Assembly: GCA_004375875.1 (NCBI GenBank)
Contig: SOKE01000033.1
Coordinates: 38,468-102,467 of the forward strand
Direction of reading: 5' to 3'
Origin: Candidatus Babelota bacterium
Lineage (GTDB): Bacteria > Babelota > Babeliae > Babelales > Vermiphilaceae
DNA length: 64,000 bases
Shown: in pieces, positions 17,773 through 26,448 of the stretch
Numbering within the stretch: the stretch's first letter is position 1
Layout of the letters: every line of letters begins with the position of its first letter
Translations under genes and position numbers: made by a program
The notes under the pieces: generated by a model
Databases searched by the model: none
The model's input: only the letters and a program-made list of their open reading frames with translations
What the model was told of the DNA's origin: nothing

Positions 17773-18858
17773 TTAAACTAAAAGATGAAGGAAGTAATAC
17801 CACATAAACAAAAATAAGAAATGAAATGTCAAAAAGATTACCCCTCGTGCAATAATAAGAAATCGAGTAAGATGACCTACACTTATCATCACAATCGCAA
17901 ATATAAATTCTAATACAGACAGACTAAGCAATAGAGTAAATATATAGTCACTAAAAACAAAATATCCTACCTGTGGTGTTATACGCTCGATAACAAAACG
18001 GTACGAAAGGAGTGATGTTATAGTACCAGTTGCAAGCCCCAAAATCATAGTAGCATGTTTTTTGGGATCAAATGCAAAAGAAAAGAGACCTACGAAAAAA
18101 ATGATACATAATGGAAGAATAATGAGTAAAATATATCGAATACCAGAACGTCTGTAATCTATAGAGAATACTGTCTTTGGATGTAATACAACCTTCTCGG
18201 GATCAAGCTTCTCCAACCGTGATTCAGAATATCCAGTCTTAACTGTTTTTCCTTCTTCTTCCCATCCAGAAATTTCAATTGATTGATCGATAGAAAAATA
18301 AGATTCATATGATACGAAAATCATTTCACTTGGAGGAATATAACGATTGACCAAGATAATAGACATGCGATGATCATCAAAAGGAAAATAGGTGTAGTTA
18401 AGATCTATACTAAACTCGAATTGAATATCAAAACGAGCAAAGAATTTGTCATCTATGATCTTTGTATAGGGAGCAGATTTAGCGGTGAGGGTTCCTTTTT
18501 CAAAAGAAAATTTATTTACTGTCTCAAGCGATATAAGAGCGGGATCAAACTCAAACCAGAGAATTCCATCAATAACAAATTTATTAGCGACAAAATCGAA
18601 AACTGAAAAACTTCTTATATAGAGACCAACCTTAACAGGAACTGGTTCCCCTCCCCATGCCTTAATTTTTTGGGGCGTAATAGGTAATAAAGGGGGATAC
18701 GGTTCAAGTGCATAGAACCTTTGAACGGGATGATAGGCCATAAAAATAATAGCGGAAGAAACAAAAAAAAGTGTTATAAATTGAAAACGAGGACGAACAA
18801 TGGTACAAAAAAATGTAATTAAAAAATTTTCTTTGTTTGTTTGCTTCATACTATTCAT
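17773..18858 (-). CDS. Pentameric ligand-gated ion channel homologue (Cys-loop/pro-loop family)
   Basis: The protein has 361 residues. A basic start and hydrophobic anchor or signal (27-48) precede a ligand-binding domain at about 65-235. It contains VKVGLYIRSFSVFDFVANKF and a following W..FDP segment, matching the 'V.vg.yi..i..vd....F.v...l...W.Dp.L' pattern, and FPFD at 158-161, the conserved pro-loop motif (Cys-loop in animal receptors). Four membrane helices follow at about 240-262, 269-290, 300-326 and 335-360, in the M1-M4 arrangement of bacterial channels such as GLIC and ELIC. The loop cysteines are absent, as usual in bacteria. It lies 15 bases upstream of the 1599-residue sensor-like gene and downstream of another binding protein. 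The ligand and ion selectivity cannot be read from the sequence. Confidence 0.75.
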   Translation of the reverse strand: MNSMKQTNKENFLITFFCTIVRPRFQFITLFFVSSAIIFMAYHPVQRFYALEPYPPLLPITPQKIKAWGGEPVPVKVGLYIRSFSVFDFVANKFVIDGILWFEFDPALISLETVNKFSFEKGTLTAKSAPYTKIIDDKFFARFDIQFEFSIDLNYTYFPFDDHRMSIILVNRYIPPSEMIFVSYESYFSIDQSIEISGWEEEGKTVKTGYSESRLEKLDPEKVVLHPKTVFSIDYRRSGIRYILLIILPLCIIFFVGLFSFAFDPKKHATMILGLATGTITSLLSYRFVIERITPQVGYFVFSDYIFTLLLSLSVLEFIFAIVMISVGHLTRFLIIARGVIFLTFHFLFLFMWYYFLHLLV

Positions 18859-19042
18859 TATGATAATGATAAACCATAGATTATATTATTATTCTCTTTC
18901 CTAATTTAATATACATTATTTTAACTTACGATACATATTTTCATACGTCAAAATCAATTAACCTAATGAGAGCTTTATTTAGAAAATGTCTTGCAATTTT
19001 TATTGAATTTTTTTAATGGAGACAGAGACAGTAGCAGAAGAT

Positions 19043-20287
19043 TCAAGTGGTAATGGCGTTCCATTGGTCTTTGCCAGTATTAAGCCACACAGTATTTGAT
19101 AATTGTCGTGTTTTTGTATCAAAGTTCAATTTTAATCCTTTAAATTCACGATCCTTTACTTGCTCTGCAACATTAACTATTGTCTCCATAGTTATTGGAC
19201 CTTCTATCTGTTTGAGTAAATACACAAAAAGTTTCATATTTATATAAACCTCTAAGGCAAAGGCATCTAGAGAGATATTTTCTTGTATTGTATATTTTCT
19301 AAATTCCTCTACAATCTCCAATTGGCTGGTATTAGGATTAGGGACAACATTACCTATAATTAACTTTAGTCCTTTATTTTTAAGAAAAAGCTGAAATGGT
19401 TCTTCTGCTAAATCTTCACTTCCAAGTAAGTTTTTTCCTGAGAAAAATCCAGTTCCAAGCTGTCGAATGAAGGCTTTCGTTGGTACAGAAACACTAATAA
19501 ATATTATAGTATCGGGATCAAACTTCTTAATTTGCGTTACCTGTGAACGGAGATCAGTAACATTACGAGGATACGGTATTTTTTCTACTTGTGAAATTCC
19601 TTTTTCATTTAAATATTTGAGAATACCAGTTAAGCCTGATTCTCCAAAAGAATCGTCTTGGTAAAATACAGCAATCCTTGTTGCTTTTAATGTTTCTATT
19701 GAGTATTTTGCCAGGATATAGCCTATAGTTTCTGTAGGAGCCCTAAAACGAATTAAGTATTTTAAGTTATGTTTTTGAAATGATGCGCTCGCAATTGGAA
19801 ATAAGACCAAAACCTTTTCTTCTTTAATTAAATTAAGATATGATTTAAGTGTAGGGCTTCCTAAGGGATTTAAAATTATATTAATATTATCTTTGAGTAG
19901 CGTTTCAATATTTTTTTTTGCTTTTTCCGGAGTATACTCATTATCCAAAGCAGTTAGATAAACAGGATGACCATTAACTCCTCCTTCTTGATTTATACCT
20001 TGAATTATTAGATCCATATGTTGTTTTATTCTTTTTCCCTGAAATCCTAAACTTTTGCTTAAATCAAGGCTTGTGCCGATATAAAGGGGTTTTCTTTTGT
20101 TGTTTAAAGGAGGTTTTTCTGCATACATTTTTTGGATAGAACTATAAATAATAAAAAAAATAAAAAACACAAGAGGGCTCCATAAAAATAAATGAGGAGC
20201 CTTCTTAAAAAAAGAATGGATCCAAGAGTTATTTTTTATAATTGATTGTTTCATAACATTAAATAGAAGGGGTAACTTTTTCTTCAT
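19043..20287 (-). CDS. Membrane-anchored type-I periplasmic binding protein
   Basis: The protein has 414 residues. A cytoplasmic basic segment of about 30 residues leads to one membrane helix at 33-52 (LWSPLVFFIFFIIYSSI), then a Peripla_BP_6-type domain at about 70-410 opening LYIGTSLDLSKSLGFQG, with QEGGVNGHPVYLTALDNEY and the closing FDTKTRQLSNTVWLNTG signature shared with its paralogues. The type II anchor topology would place the domain in the periplasm and fixed to the inner membrane, unlike a soluble ABC-transport receptor. No Shine-Dalgarno site is obvious before the start. It lies about 185 bases upstream of the channel gene on the same strand. Confidence 0.8.
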   Translation of the reverse strand: MKKKLPLLFNVMKQSIIKNNSWIHSFFKKAPHLFLWSPLVFFIFFIIYSSIQKMYAEKPPLNNKRKPLYIGTSLDLSKSLGFQGKRIKQHMDLIIQGINQEGGVNGHPVYLTALDNEYTPEKAKKNIETLLKDNINIILNPLGSPTLKSYLNLIKEEKVLVLFPIASASFQKHNLKYLIRFRAPTETIGYILAKYSIETLKATRIAVFYQDDSFGESGLTGILKYLNEKGISQVEKIPYPRNVTDLRSQVTQIKKFDPDTIIFISVSVPTKAFIRQLGTGFFSGKNLLGSEDLAEEPFQLFLKNKGLKLIIGNVVPNPNTSQLEIVEEFRKYTIQENISLDAFALEVYINMKLFVYLLKQIEGPITMETIVNVAEQVKDREFKGLKLNFDTKTRQLSNTVWLNTGKDQWNAITT

Positions 20288-20375
20288 CTATCTACTACAT
20301 TGTTAAAATGTCAATACAAACAAAGGGTTTTGATGAAAATGTTTTTCATTTTTTAACTAAATATACAAAAAATAA

Positions 20376-21644
20376 TTAGTCAGATGATATAGCTTTTTCA
20401 TCATTCTTAACTTTGGAGCCGGAAATAAGGTTATATTCCACAATTTTTTGAAATACTGGTTTTTTATCTTCTTGAAGAGGTGCTTCCCGACTCCATAAGG
20501 AAATTTTCCAATCATCTATTTCTAGTGCTGTTGTGAGTATTACAAAAGAGTCATATATAAATCCAAATAGTCGTCGAGTTGTATTGGTATTACTTGAAAA
20601 TACGGACCATTCTGCTACACCATTTTTTTTTCCCCAAAAAAGTAATCCTGCTTCAGGGGAATAATCTCTTATTCGTTTTCCTCCTCGAATGGCCGCTAAC
20701 GACCATCGTTCAATAGTGATGAGCGAATCCAATTTTATCTCTTTCGTGGGTAATTTCTTTTCTTCGCTCAATTTGTAACCAATTGGCTTTTCATCAACGG
20801 GTATATCCCAAAAATTTCCATATTTTTCTTCTCTTAATTCTTTATCTTCTAAGGGAAAACTTGATATGCGTATAACATTTACTGTTTTTTCTGATGAAGA
20901 AGTAACCAGATACAATGCAAGAGGTAAAGTATCAAAAAACGTGTTCATTAGTGAACCAAGAGGAATATCGTTTTTTGAAAAGCCAGATGCTCGTAAAACA
21001 AGCTCTCTTCGCAGTCCATATCGATGCCATTTATTTTTATCTTCGTGGTCACCTTTGATATAAAACACTTTCTGAGGGTTATTGTCTATAAGACGCATTA
21101 CAAGCGTTAATGTTTCAAGGATAAATGGAGAACGATCAATAACATTGCCAATAAAAACAATATAATAATCTGGTTTAATAATTTTTAATGAATCATCGAT
21201 TATTTTTTGTCGTTTTAACTCCTTTAAATTACGGATTAACGAATGGAAAGAACCATGAATATTGCCGAAAATAATAAATGATGAATTAGGCTTTGGTTTT
21301 AGTTTTAAAACAAACCTTCCTGTATAGCTGTCTCGCTTTTGTTTTGTAACAGTTTTCTGCAATAAGGTTGCAAAGTCAGAAGCTGTCCAAGCTGGTTTTC
21401 GAAGCCATAATTTTGTTAATATTCTATCAATTAATCCTGGCAAATGTTTTTTATGGAATGTAGTATAATTAGGATCCAGCCAGTCTCCCATCTGTAGAAT
21501 GTTATCAGCATTCGGATATTCCTCTAGCTTCGCGGCATATTTTTCGATCGATTCCAGACGATCAAAAACTACTGCATAGAAAGTTGTATCTGAACAGATA
21601 GTAAATAAAAGGATTAGTATATAACGCATTTTACGAGTAGTCAT
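20376..21644 (-). CDS. Exported degenerate PPP-type phosphoesterase
   Basis: The protein has 422 residues, with a signal peptide at about 6-24. It is homologous over its length to residues 1-400 of the 1599-residue fusion (shared DP.YTTFHK, KPAWT, FIIFGN.H). The PPP motifs are altered: GNIHG (127-131) for GDIHG, GNVIDRS (166-172) for GD..DRG, and GDHE (198-201) for GNHE. Two metal-binding aspartates are thus Asn and the usual Asn is Asp. Canonical PPP enzymes use these residues to bind two metals, so this protein is either an inactive sensor domain or has changed metal use. It is the first gene of the minus-strand locus with the channel and binding proteins. Confidence 0.75.
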   Translation of the reverse strand: MTTRKMRYILILLFTICSDTTFYAVVFDRLESIEKYAAKLEEYPNADNILQMGDWLDPNYTTFHKKHLPGLIDRILTKLWLRKPAWTASDFATLLQKTVTKQKRDSYTGRFVLKLKPKPNSSFIIFGNIHGSFHSLIRNLKELKRQKIIDDSLKIIKPDYYIVFIGNVIDRSPFILETLTLVMRLIDNNPQKVFYIKGDHEDKNKWHRYGLRRELVLRASGFSKNDIPLGSLMNTFFDTLPLALYLVTSSSEKTVNVIRISSFPLEDKELREEKYGNFWDIPVDEKPIGYKLSEEKKLPTKEIKLDSLITIERWSLAAIRGGKRIRDYSPEAGLLFWGKKNGVAEWSVFSSNTNTTRRLFGFIYDSFVILTTALEIDDWKISLWSREAPLQEDKKPVFQKIVEYNLISGSKVKNDEKAISSD

Positions 21645-21832
21645 AATAACAAGCCTTTTAAAAATGGTAAACTTTTACATGATGCAGAATTCCTTCTTTA
21701 AGCATGCTATGTCAACTTGGTAAATGTCAATATTGCATGTTGAAAAACAACTCATCATTTGCTTGACATCGAGGAAAAATCTTTTTAAAAACAAGTATAG
21801 TTACTGTTATAAATATTAAAGAAGGAGAATGA

Positions 21833-22069
21833 ATGAATGATTTTTTTGAAAAAATGTCGGATGCCAATAAAGGCATTCTACTCATCATTGTGGGTAGCAT
21901 CTTATTGATACATACATTGGGATTTATAGAGAGAGGCTTAAATGTTATTATTATTCTTGGCTCTCTTCTTATGATTTTTTATGGTGCTTTTCTATTACGT
22001 CATGGTATGTTTAAAACATATTATCAAAAAATAATTGCTCGTTTAAAGAAGAAAGAGAAAAAGGAATAA
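21833..22069 (+). CDS. Small two-helix membrane protein
   Basis: The protein has 78 residues. GAAGGAGAATGA places a strong ribosome site just before the ATG. Two membrane helices lie at about 14-32 (GILLIIVGSILLIHTLG) and 37-57 (NVIIILGSLLMIFYGAFLL), and the tail is very basic (ARLKKKEKKE). It resembles small DUF-type inner-membrane proteins of unknown function. It is a single gene between divergent and convergent neighbours. Confidence 0.7.
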   Translation: MNDFFEKMSDANKGILLIIVGSILLIHTLGFIERGLNVIIILGSLLMIFYGAFLLRHGMFKTYYQKIIARLKKKEKKE

Positions 22070-22138
22070 TAGTTTATTTAATTTCCAAGCTGGCTCTTTC
22101 TAACTAAGTATTTGTATTGGTATTAGGGCTTTGAGAAT

Positions 22139-25100
22139 TTACTTTTCTGTGAGCTCTATTATTTTTCTAATCGGAACAGCAATTTCAATGCCACGTTTTC
22201 TTAGTTCATGAGTAATTTCTATACGAATTGAGCTGGCAATATTCCAGATTTCTAACGTATAATTGGAACTTACAAATCCCCTAATCAGGAAGAGATATCC
22301 GTATTCACCGAAATTGTCTAATCGGACTACTGGTTTGGGACTCTTCAAGATATATGGGTTTTTATCTAATACCTGAAGTAAGGTATCGCGAACAACGGTT
22401 GGATTATCCTTATATGATATCATAATGTGAATATCATCGAAGGCAACAAAACCGGGACGATAATTCCAGTTAATAAGTACCTTTTTTATTATTTGCGAAT
22501 TAGGTACTATGTATGTTGTACTGTTTTTTCTACGTAAAATTACTGCTCTTGGTGTTATTTTACGAACAACACCCATGGTTTGTTCATCGAGTTTTACATA
22601 GTCACCAATTTTTAAAGGCCGTTGTACTAAAATGATCATATAAGCAACAAAGTCACTCACAGGATCTTTAATAACCCAGCCAATGCTTAAGACTAGGAAA
22701 CCAAATAACCAACCAACATATTGTCCCAATCCTATTGCCTGGAAACCAAGAACAATAGCGGTAAAAATGATAAGATAGCGAGTTATTGTTACGACAGCAT
22801 TTTGAATGCCAGGTTCTACAAGCAGAACATCAAAAATTCTACCCAGAACAAATCGATTGAATGCATAAAAAATTAGTGCGGCAGCAAGAATAAATGAGAG
22901 GAATTGAAGAATGGAGGCTGCCGAAATTGGTGCTTCTGTACCCCTGAGCATAATTGGCATATAAATCCATTCACGGATATCTTTCCAATTCTTTATTTTA
23001 GAGAGTGTTTCTGGCCAATCCCATATTTTTGCTCCAATAAATATCCCAATTAAGATTAATGTTATAAAAGTGATTATGACAAAAACCCCATACCATGTTT
23101 TAGCATAGGAGAAACGTTCTTTAACTACTTCTTCTTCCACAGAGAAAAAGAGTTTCGATGAAATTCTTTTTGAAAATTTATGCAACCAAAATAGGATGGT
23201 AACAATCAGTATGGTATAAAACAGACGTGAAAGAATATAAAGTACAAGTGGCCCATATCCAACATAGGGGTTACTCATAATGATAATTGTGATAACAAAT
23301 GGTAGCAGCATATAGAAATAGCTGTCAACAAAATTACGAATCGTATGCCCAATGACAGTTGTTGTAGGAATACGATCTAGAATTTGTTCTTTGGAAAGAA
23401 GAAAAATTAGCACAAGCTGTAGTATAATAAAATTGATTGCTCCTAACGTTCGTGGCAATTCTGACTTATGATAGACGAGTAATTGAAATGATTCTTTGAA
23501 TAGTAAAATGAAAATCGTAGCATAAATAAGCACAGAAAAAACGATAGTAAAACGTCGTTGAAATTCTTGTTTAACAAAACAGTATTCATACTGCTTATTA
23601 AACTCTATGAATGCACGGATTAATCTATTGGAAATATAAAGAAAATAGGGGATTGATCCAATATAAAAAAGTGCAGTTAAATATGGATCAATCATCTTAA
23701 GATGGTAAAATACAAAAAAGGTCAACAACCATAATGCAATGCCGAGGAAATAGACAACAAAAAAGGTAATTAAAAATAAGGCAAAAAGTATAAGCAACCT
23801 TGCTAAATAATATTCAATTTCAATACCGCGCAAAAGCTTATCAATTTTTGGTAGATAGATCCGCAAAAGAAATAGTAATAGTGCTAATAATAACAGTTTA
23901 ATAAAGAAGAAAAGAATCTCATATGGTCTATCAATAATTACCTTAATTTTAGCTATCATTGAGCCGAAACTAAATGTAGTGAGATAATTATATAAATCGG
24001 TTATAAATATGCGACTATCAGGAATTATGCTACTGATTGCTTTCCATGAGATAGCTGCTTCTGGACGTCTCAAAAACCGCAATAATCCTGGTAAATCTGG
24101 TACAACTAAATCAATCTGTTGCAGACTGCTTTTGTTTGTAGTGATAATATCAGTGTATACATTAATAATTTTGCCAAGAATGTCGATTTGTTTAAGTATA
24201 TTTTCTTCAATTGTATTTAACAATGAAATGACTTTGCTATACTCTCTATCATAATTCTTAAAAAGAACAGTCGCCTGTTTTTCTATCTCTTTTCTGTGTT
24301 CTTTAATGTTTTCGAGTGATTTTTTCTGAATATCAAGTTGATCAGAAGTAATATTTTTTCTTCCTTCATAGAGTGAAATTGCTGCATTAGCCTTTGCCTT
24401 TAATGCTTCATATTTTTTTTCCTCTTCAGCTATTTCTTCAGTTGATTTGAACCGCTGCGCAGTAATTTTATAGTAGGTTTCTTTGATAGTAACAAGCACT
24501 GCTTCGGATTCAAATTTTTCTCTTTCTAATTCCATTCGTGCTTCAAGAAGTTCTTTTTCACATTTAACAAGCAGTACCTGATCATTAAATGTACCCACTT
24601 CAAAGAGAGCTATATATCCTTCAACCGTTTGTCTTGATTTACGACTCCAATCGTCTAAATCAGGTCCAAGAGGTATGTTAAAGCGTCTGCTTAATTCTTC
24701 TAGTTCTTGATCTCTAGGTTTGCGTCGTTCAAGTTCCTTACTGAACGTTTCTCGTCGATTAAAATATTCATGCTCTTTTTTTGTCAGATCATCCTTGGCA
24801 ATTGCGATGTCTGCCTCAGTTATACGAATATGAGATTTTGCATGCTCAAGTGCTTTTTTTAATGCATCTAATTGCGCATCAGCAATGACTTTTTTGCGTT
24901 TGAGGAGTTCTTTTTTTGTTTCTATTTCTTTAAGGCGTAATTGTTCGAGGTCTTGTTTTTCGTTATATAATTTTTCCTCCAGTACAAATAATTCACGTAT
25001 TTGACGTTTATCAAAGTCAAATGGTTGTGAATTGGAGGTCATTGCTGTTTCAAACTCTACCTGCTTCTTCTTGAATGTTTCCTCGAGCGATGCAATTATG

Positions 25101-25678
25101 CGTTTGCGACTTTCTAATTCTATGTTTACATTCTTGTCCTGATTTTTAAGAAATAAAATATTTTTTTTGCCATCAATCACTTTTTGCGTAAGTGTTTGTA
25201 TGTTTTCGAATGAATAGGCTGCGACTTTAAATAACTTTTGCTCTTTTTTGAACTCTTCTAAATTTGGATCGGCTAAAAAATCAGTGACAATCTTAATTAA
25301 TTTCTTTTTTTCTTCTATTAACTGACTACGTACTTTTATTTTATCCTTAAGAACTTGGAGCTGGTCATTCAAAAGTGATTGCTTTTTTATTAAAAAATCA
25401 TCATCTGGTTGTTGTAGTAATTCTTCTTTGACCAAGGCAATCTGATTTTCGATGCTAGATATCTCTTTTTCTGTGGATTCAGTAAATTCCTTTTGTGTAA
25501 ATTCTAATTGTTCCTGTTCCTTTGAAAGGTCAGCCAAGAATTTTCGTTTTGCCTCAAGTGCAGGTTCAAAAATATCTGCTCTGACTAAATGTTTTGTTAC
25601 TTCACCAAGAAATCCAGCTGATTGTAGAAAGGTTCCTCCTACAATAAAAATAAGGGATACTAAAAAAACTTTTTTCAT
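22139..25678 (-). CDS. Very large MscS-family mechanosensitive channel with periplasmic coiled coil
   Basis: The protein has 1179 residues. GAGGAGG stands just before the ATG. A signal peptide (about 1-20) is followed by about 480 residues of charged coiled coil, then roughly eleven membrane helices from about 575, and the MscS core at about 985-1175: pore-lining helix region (YVGWLFGFLVLSIGWVIKDP), beta domain (RPLKIGDYVKL, NSTTYIVPNSQI) and the alpha/beta C-terminal domain. The layout matches MscK/MscM-type channels, which release solutes on osmotic downshock. The start overlaps the end of the RecO-like gene by four bases, so they are co-transcribed. Function as a channel is likely; regulation by the long periplasmic domain is inference. 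Confidence 0.88.
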   Translation of the reverse strand: MKKVFLVSLIFIVGGTFLQSAGFLGEVTKHLVRADIFEPALEAKRKFLADLSKEQEQLEFTQKEFTESTEKEISSIENQIALVKEELLQQPDDDFLIKKQSLLNDQLQVLKDKIKVRSQLIEEKKKLIKIVTDFLADPNLEEFKKEQKLFKVAAYSFENIQTLTQKVIDGKKNILFLKNQDKNVNIELESRKRIIASLEETFKKKQVEFETAMTSNSQPFDFDKRQIRELFVLEEKLYNEKQDLEQLRLKEIETKKELLKRKKVIADAQLDALKKALEHAKSHIRITEADIAIAKDDLTKKEHEYFNRRETFSKELERRKPRDQELEELSRRFNIPLGPDLDDWSRKSRQTVEGYIALFEVGTFNDQVLLVKCEKELLEARMELEREKFESEAVLVTIKETYYKITAQRFKSTEEIAEEEKKYEALKAKANAAISLYEGRKNITSDQLDIQKKSLENIKEHRKEIEKQATVLFKNYDREYSKVISLLNTIEENILKQIDILGKIINVYTDIITTNKSSLQQIDLVVPDLPGLLRFLRRPEAAISWKAISSIIPDSRIFITDLYNYLTTFSFGSMIAKIKVIIDRPYEILFFFIKLLLLALLLFLLRIYLPKIDKLLRGIEIEYYLARLLILFALFLITFFVVYFLGIALWLLTFFVFYHLKMIDPYLTALFYIGSIPYFLYISNRLIRAFIEFNKQYEYCFVKQEFQRRFTIVFSVLIYATIFILLFKESFQLLVYHKSELPRTLGAINFIILQLVLIFLLSKEQILDRIPTTTVIGHTIRNFVDSYFYMLLPFVITIIIMSNPYVGYGPLVLYILSRLFYTILIVTILFWLHKFSKRISSKLFFSVEEEVVKERFSYAKTWYGVFVIITFITLILIGIFIGAKIWDWPETLSKIKNWKDIREWIYMPIMLRGTEAPISAASILQFLSFILAAALIFYAFNRFVLGRIFDVLLVEPGIQNAVVTITRYLIIFTAIVLGFQAIGLGQYVGWLFGFLVLSIGWVIKDPVSDFVAYMIILVQRPLKIGDYVKLDEQTMGVVRKITPRAVILRRKNSTTYIVPNSQIIKKVLINWNYRPGFVAFDDIHIMISYKDNPTVVRDTLLQVLDKNPYILKSPKPVVRLDNFGEYGYLFLIRGFVSSNYTLEIWNIASSIRIEITHELRKRGIEIAVPIRKIIELTEK

Positions 25679-26256
25679 GACCTCCTCATAAAGAATGAAA
25701 GTGTCCTAAAACAATTAGCGCATGGATGGATTGCTATACAATAATCTAACCATTGATCTAACTTTCTTTCAAGAGATAAGTCTATTGATTTATTGATAAG
25801 AGCGTCAATATACTCAAACCGTATCAGACGAAAGATGAAAATGGGAATTTGATTATCTTCAGGATAGAAGCCTAAGTGTGCAAATAATTTACATAAAAAA
25901 AGTTTCTTGCTTCCATTACAATTAAACTTTTCAGGAGGAGTGTAAAGAAAAAAAAGTAAGTCAAAAATATCATTAGCCATTTTAGCAAGAGGGATAAAAT
26001 AATAAGATAGTTCAAGAACGTGGTGAAAAAAGATAAGATCATCAAGATTTTGTATCACAGGTAATTCAAGCACATCAATATGATGAAGGGTCATCCATGA
26101 ATTCCGCTTGCTCAAATTATATGTCATAAGCGATCCACAGCTTATATCTGAACGATCAGAGAGAGCACAAAATTTGCCCAGATTTTTATCCAAGATAAAA
26201 AACCTTTTCGAATTTCTATTATCTTTGCACAATAAAATTCCTATTTGCTTTGTCAT
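25675..26256 (-). CDS. RecO-like DNA repair protein, divergent
   Basis: The protein has 193 residues, shorter than typical RecO (about 240). The N-terminal 80 residues could be the RecO OB fold (GILLCKDNRNSKRFFIL, LGKFCALS). The middle has FFHHVLELSYYFIPL, followed by FDLLFFLY and CKLFAHLGFYPED, matching the RecO pattern of an E-rich helix, 'F.lL...L', and 'LL..lGy.P'. The C-terminus has a CIAIHPCANC cluster. RecO loads RecA on gapped DNA with RecR. Overlap with the MscS gene is ATGA. Divergence is high, so the family call rests on layout rather than on catalytic residues. Confidence 0.45.
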   Translation of the reverse strand: MTKQIGILLCKDNRNSKRFFILDKNLGKFCALSDRSDISCGSLMTYNLSKRNSWMTLHHIDVLELPVIQNLDDLIFFHHVLELSYYFIPLAKMANDIFDLLFFLYTPPEKFNCNGSKKLFLCKLFAHLGFYPEDNQIPIFIFRLIRFEYIDALINKSIDLSLERKLDQWLDYCIAIHPCANCFRTLSFFMRRS

Positions 26257-26448
26257 GGTTCGCTATTTTCTTTTTAGTGTCTTGATATATTCACCATACC
26301 ATATTTCTACTTGACTGGCATAACCTTTCTTTTTTTTGTATAGTTCCTACAGTAATAAGAAACGAGAAATCAAATTAATATTAGTATAACATGGACAATT
26401 TAAGAATAAGGAATTATTAAATTGTATTACAATAGTAGGGGAAATTGA

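Noticed and set aside
17773..18858. Sensor kinase or transporter for the four-helix protein
   Set aside because: The ectodomain pattern, FPFD loop and M1-M4 layout fit a ligand-gated channel better; no kinase or transport motif is present.
21763..21801. Promoter for the 21833 gene
   Set aside because: TTGACA is present but the best -10 match (TATAGT) is 27 bases away; alternatives at normal spacing are poor.
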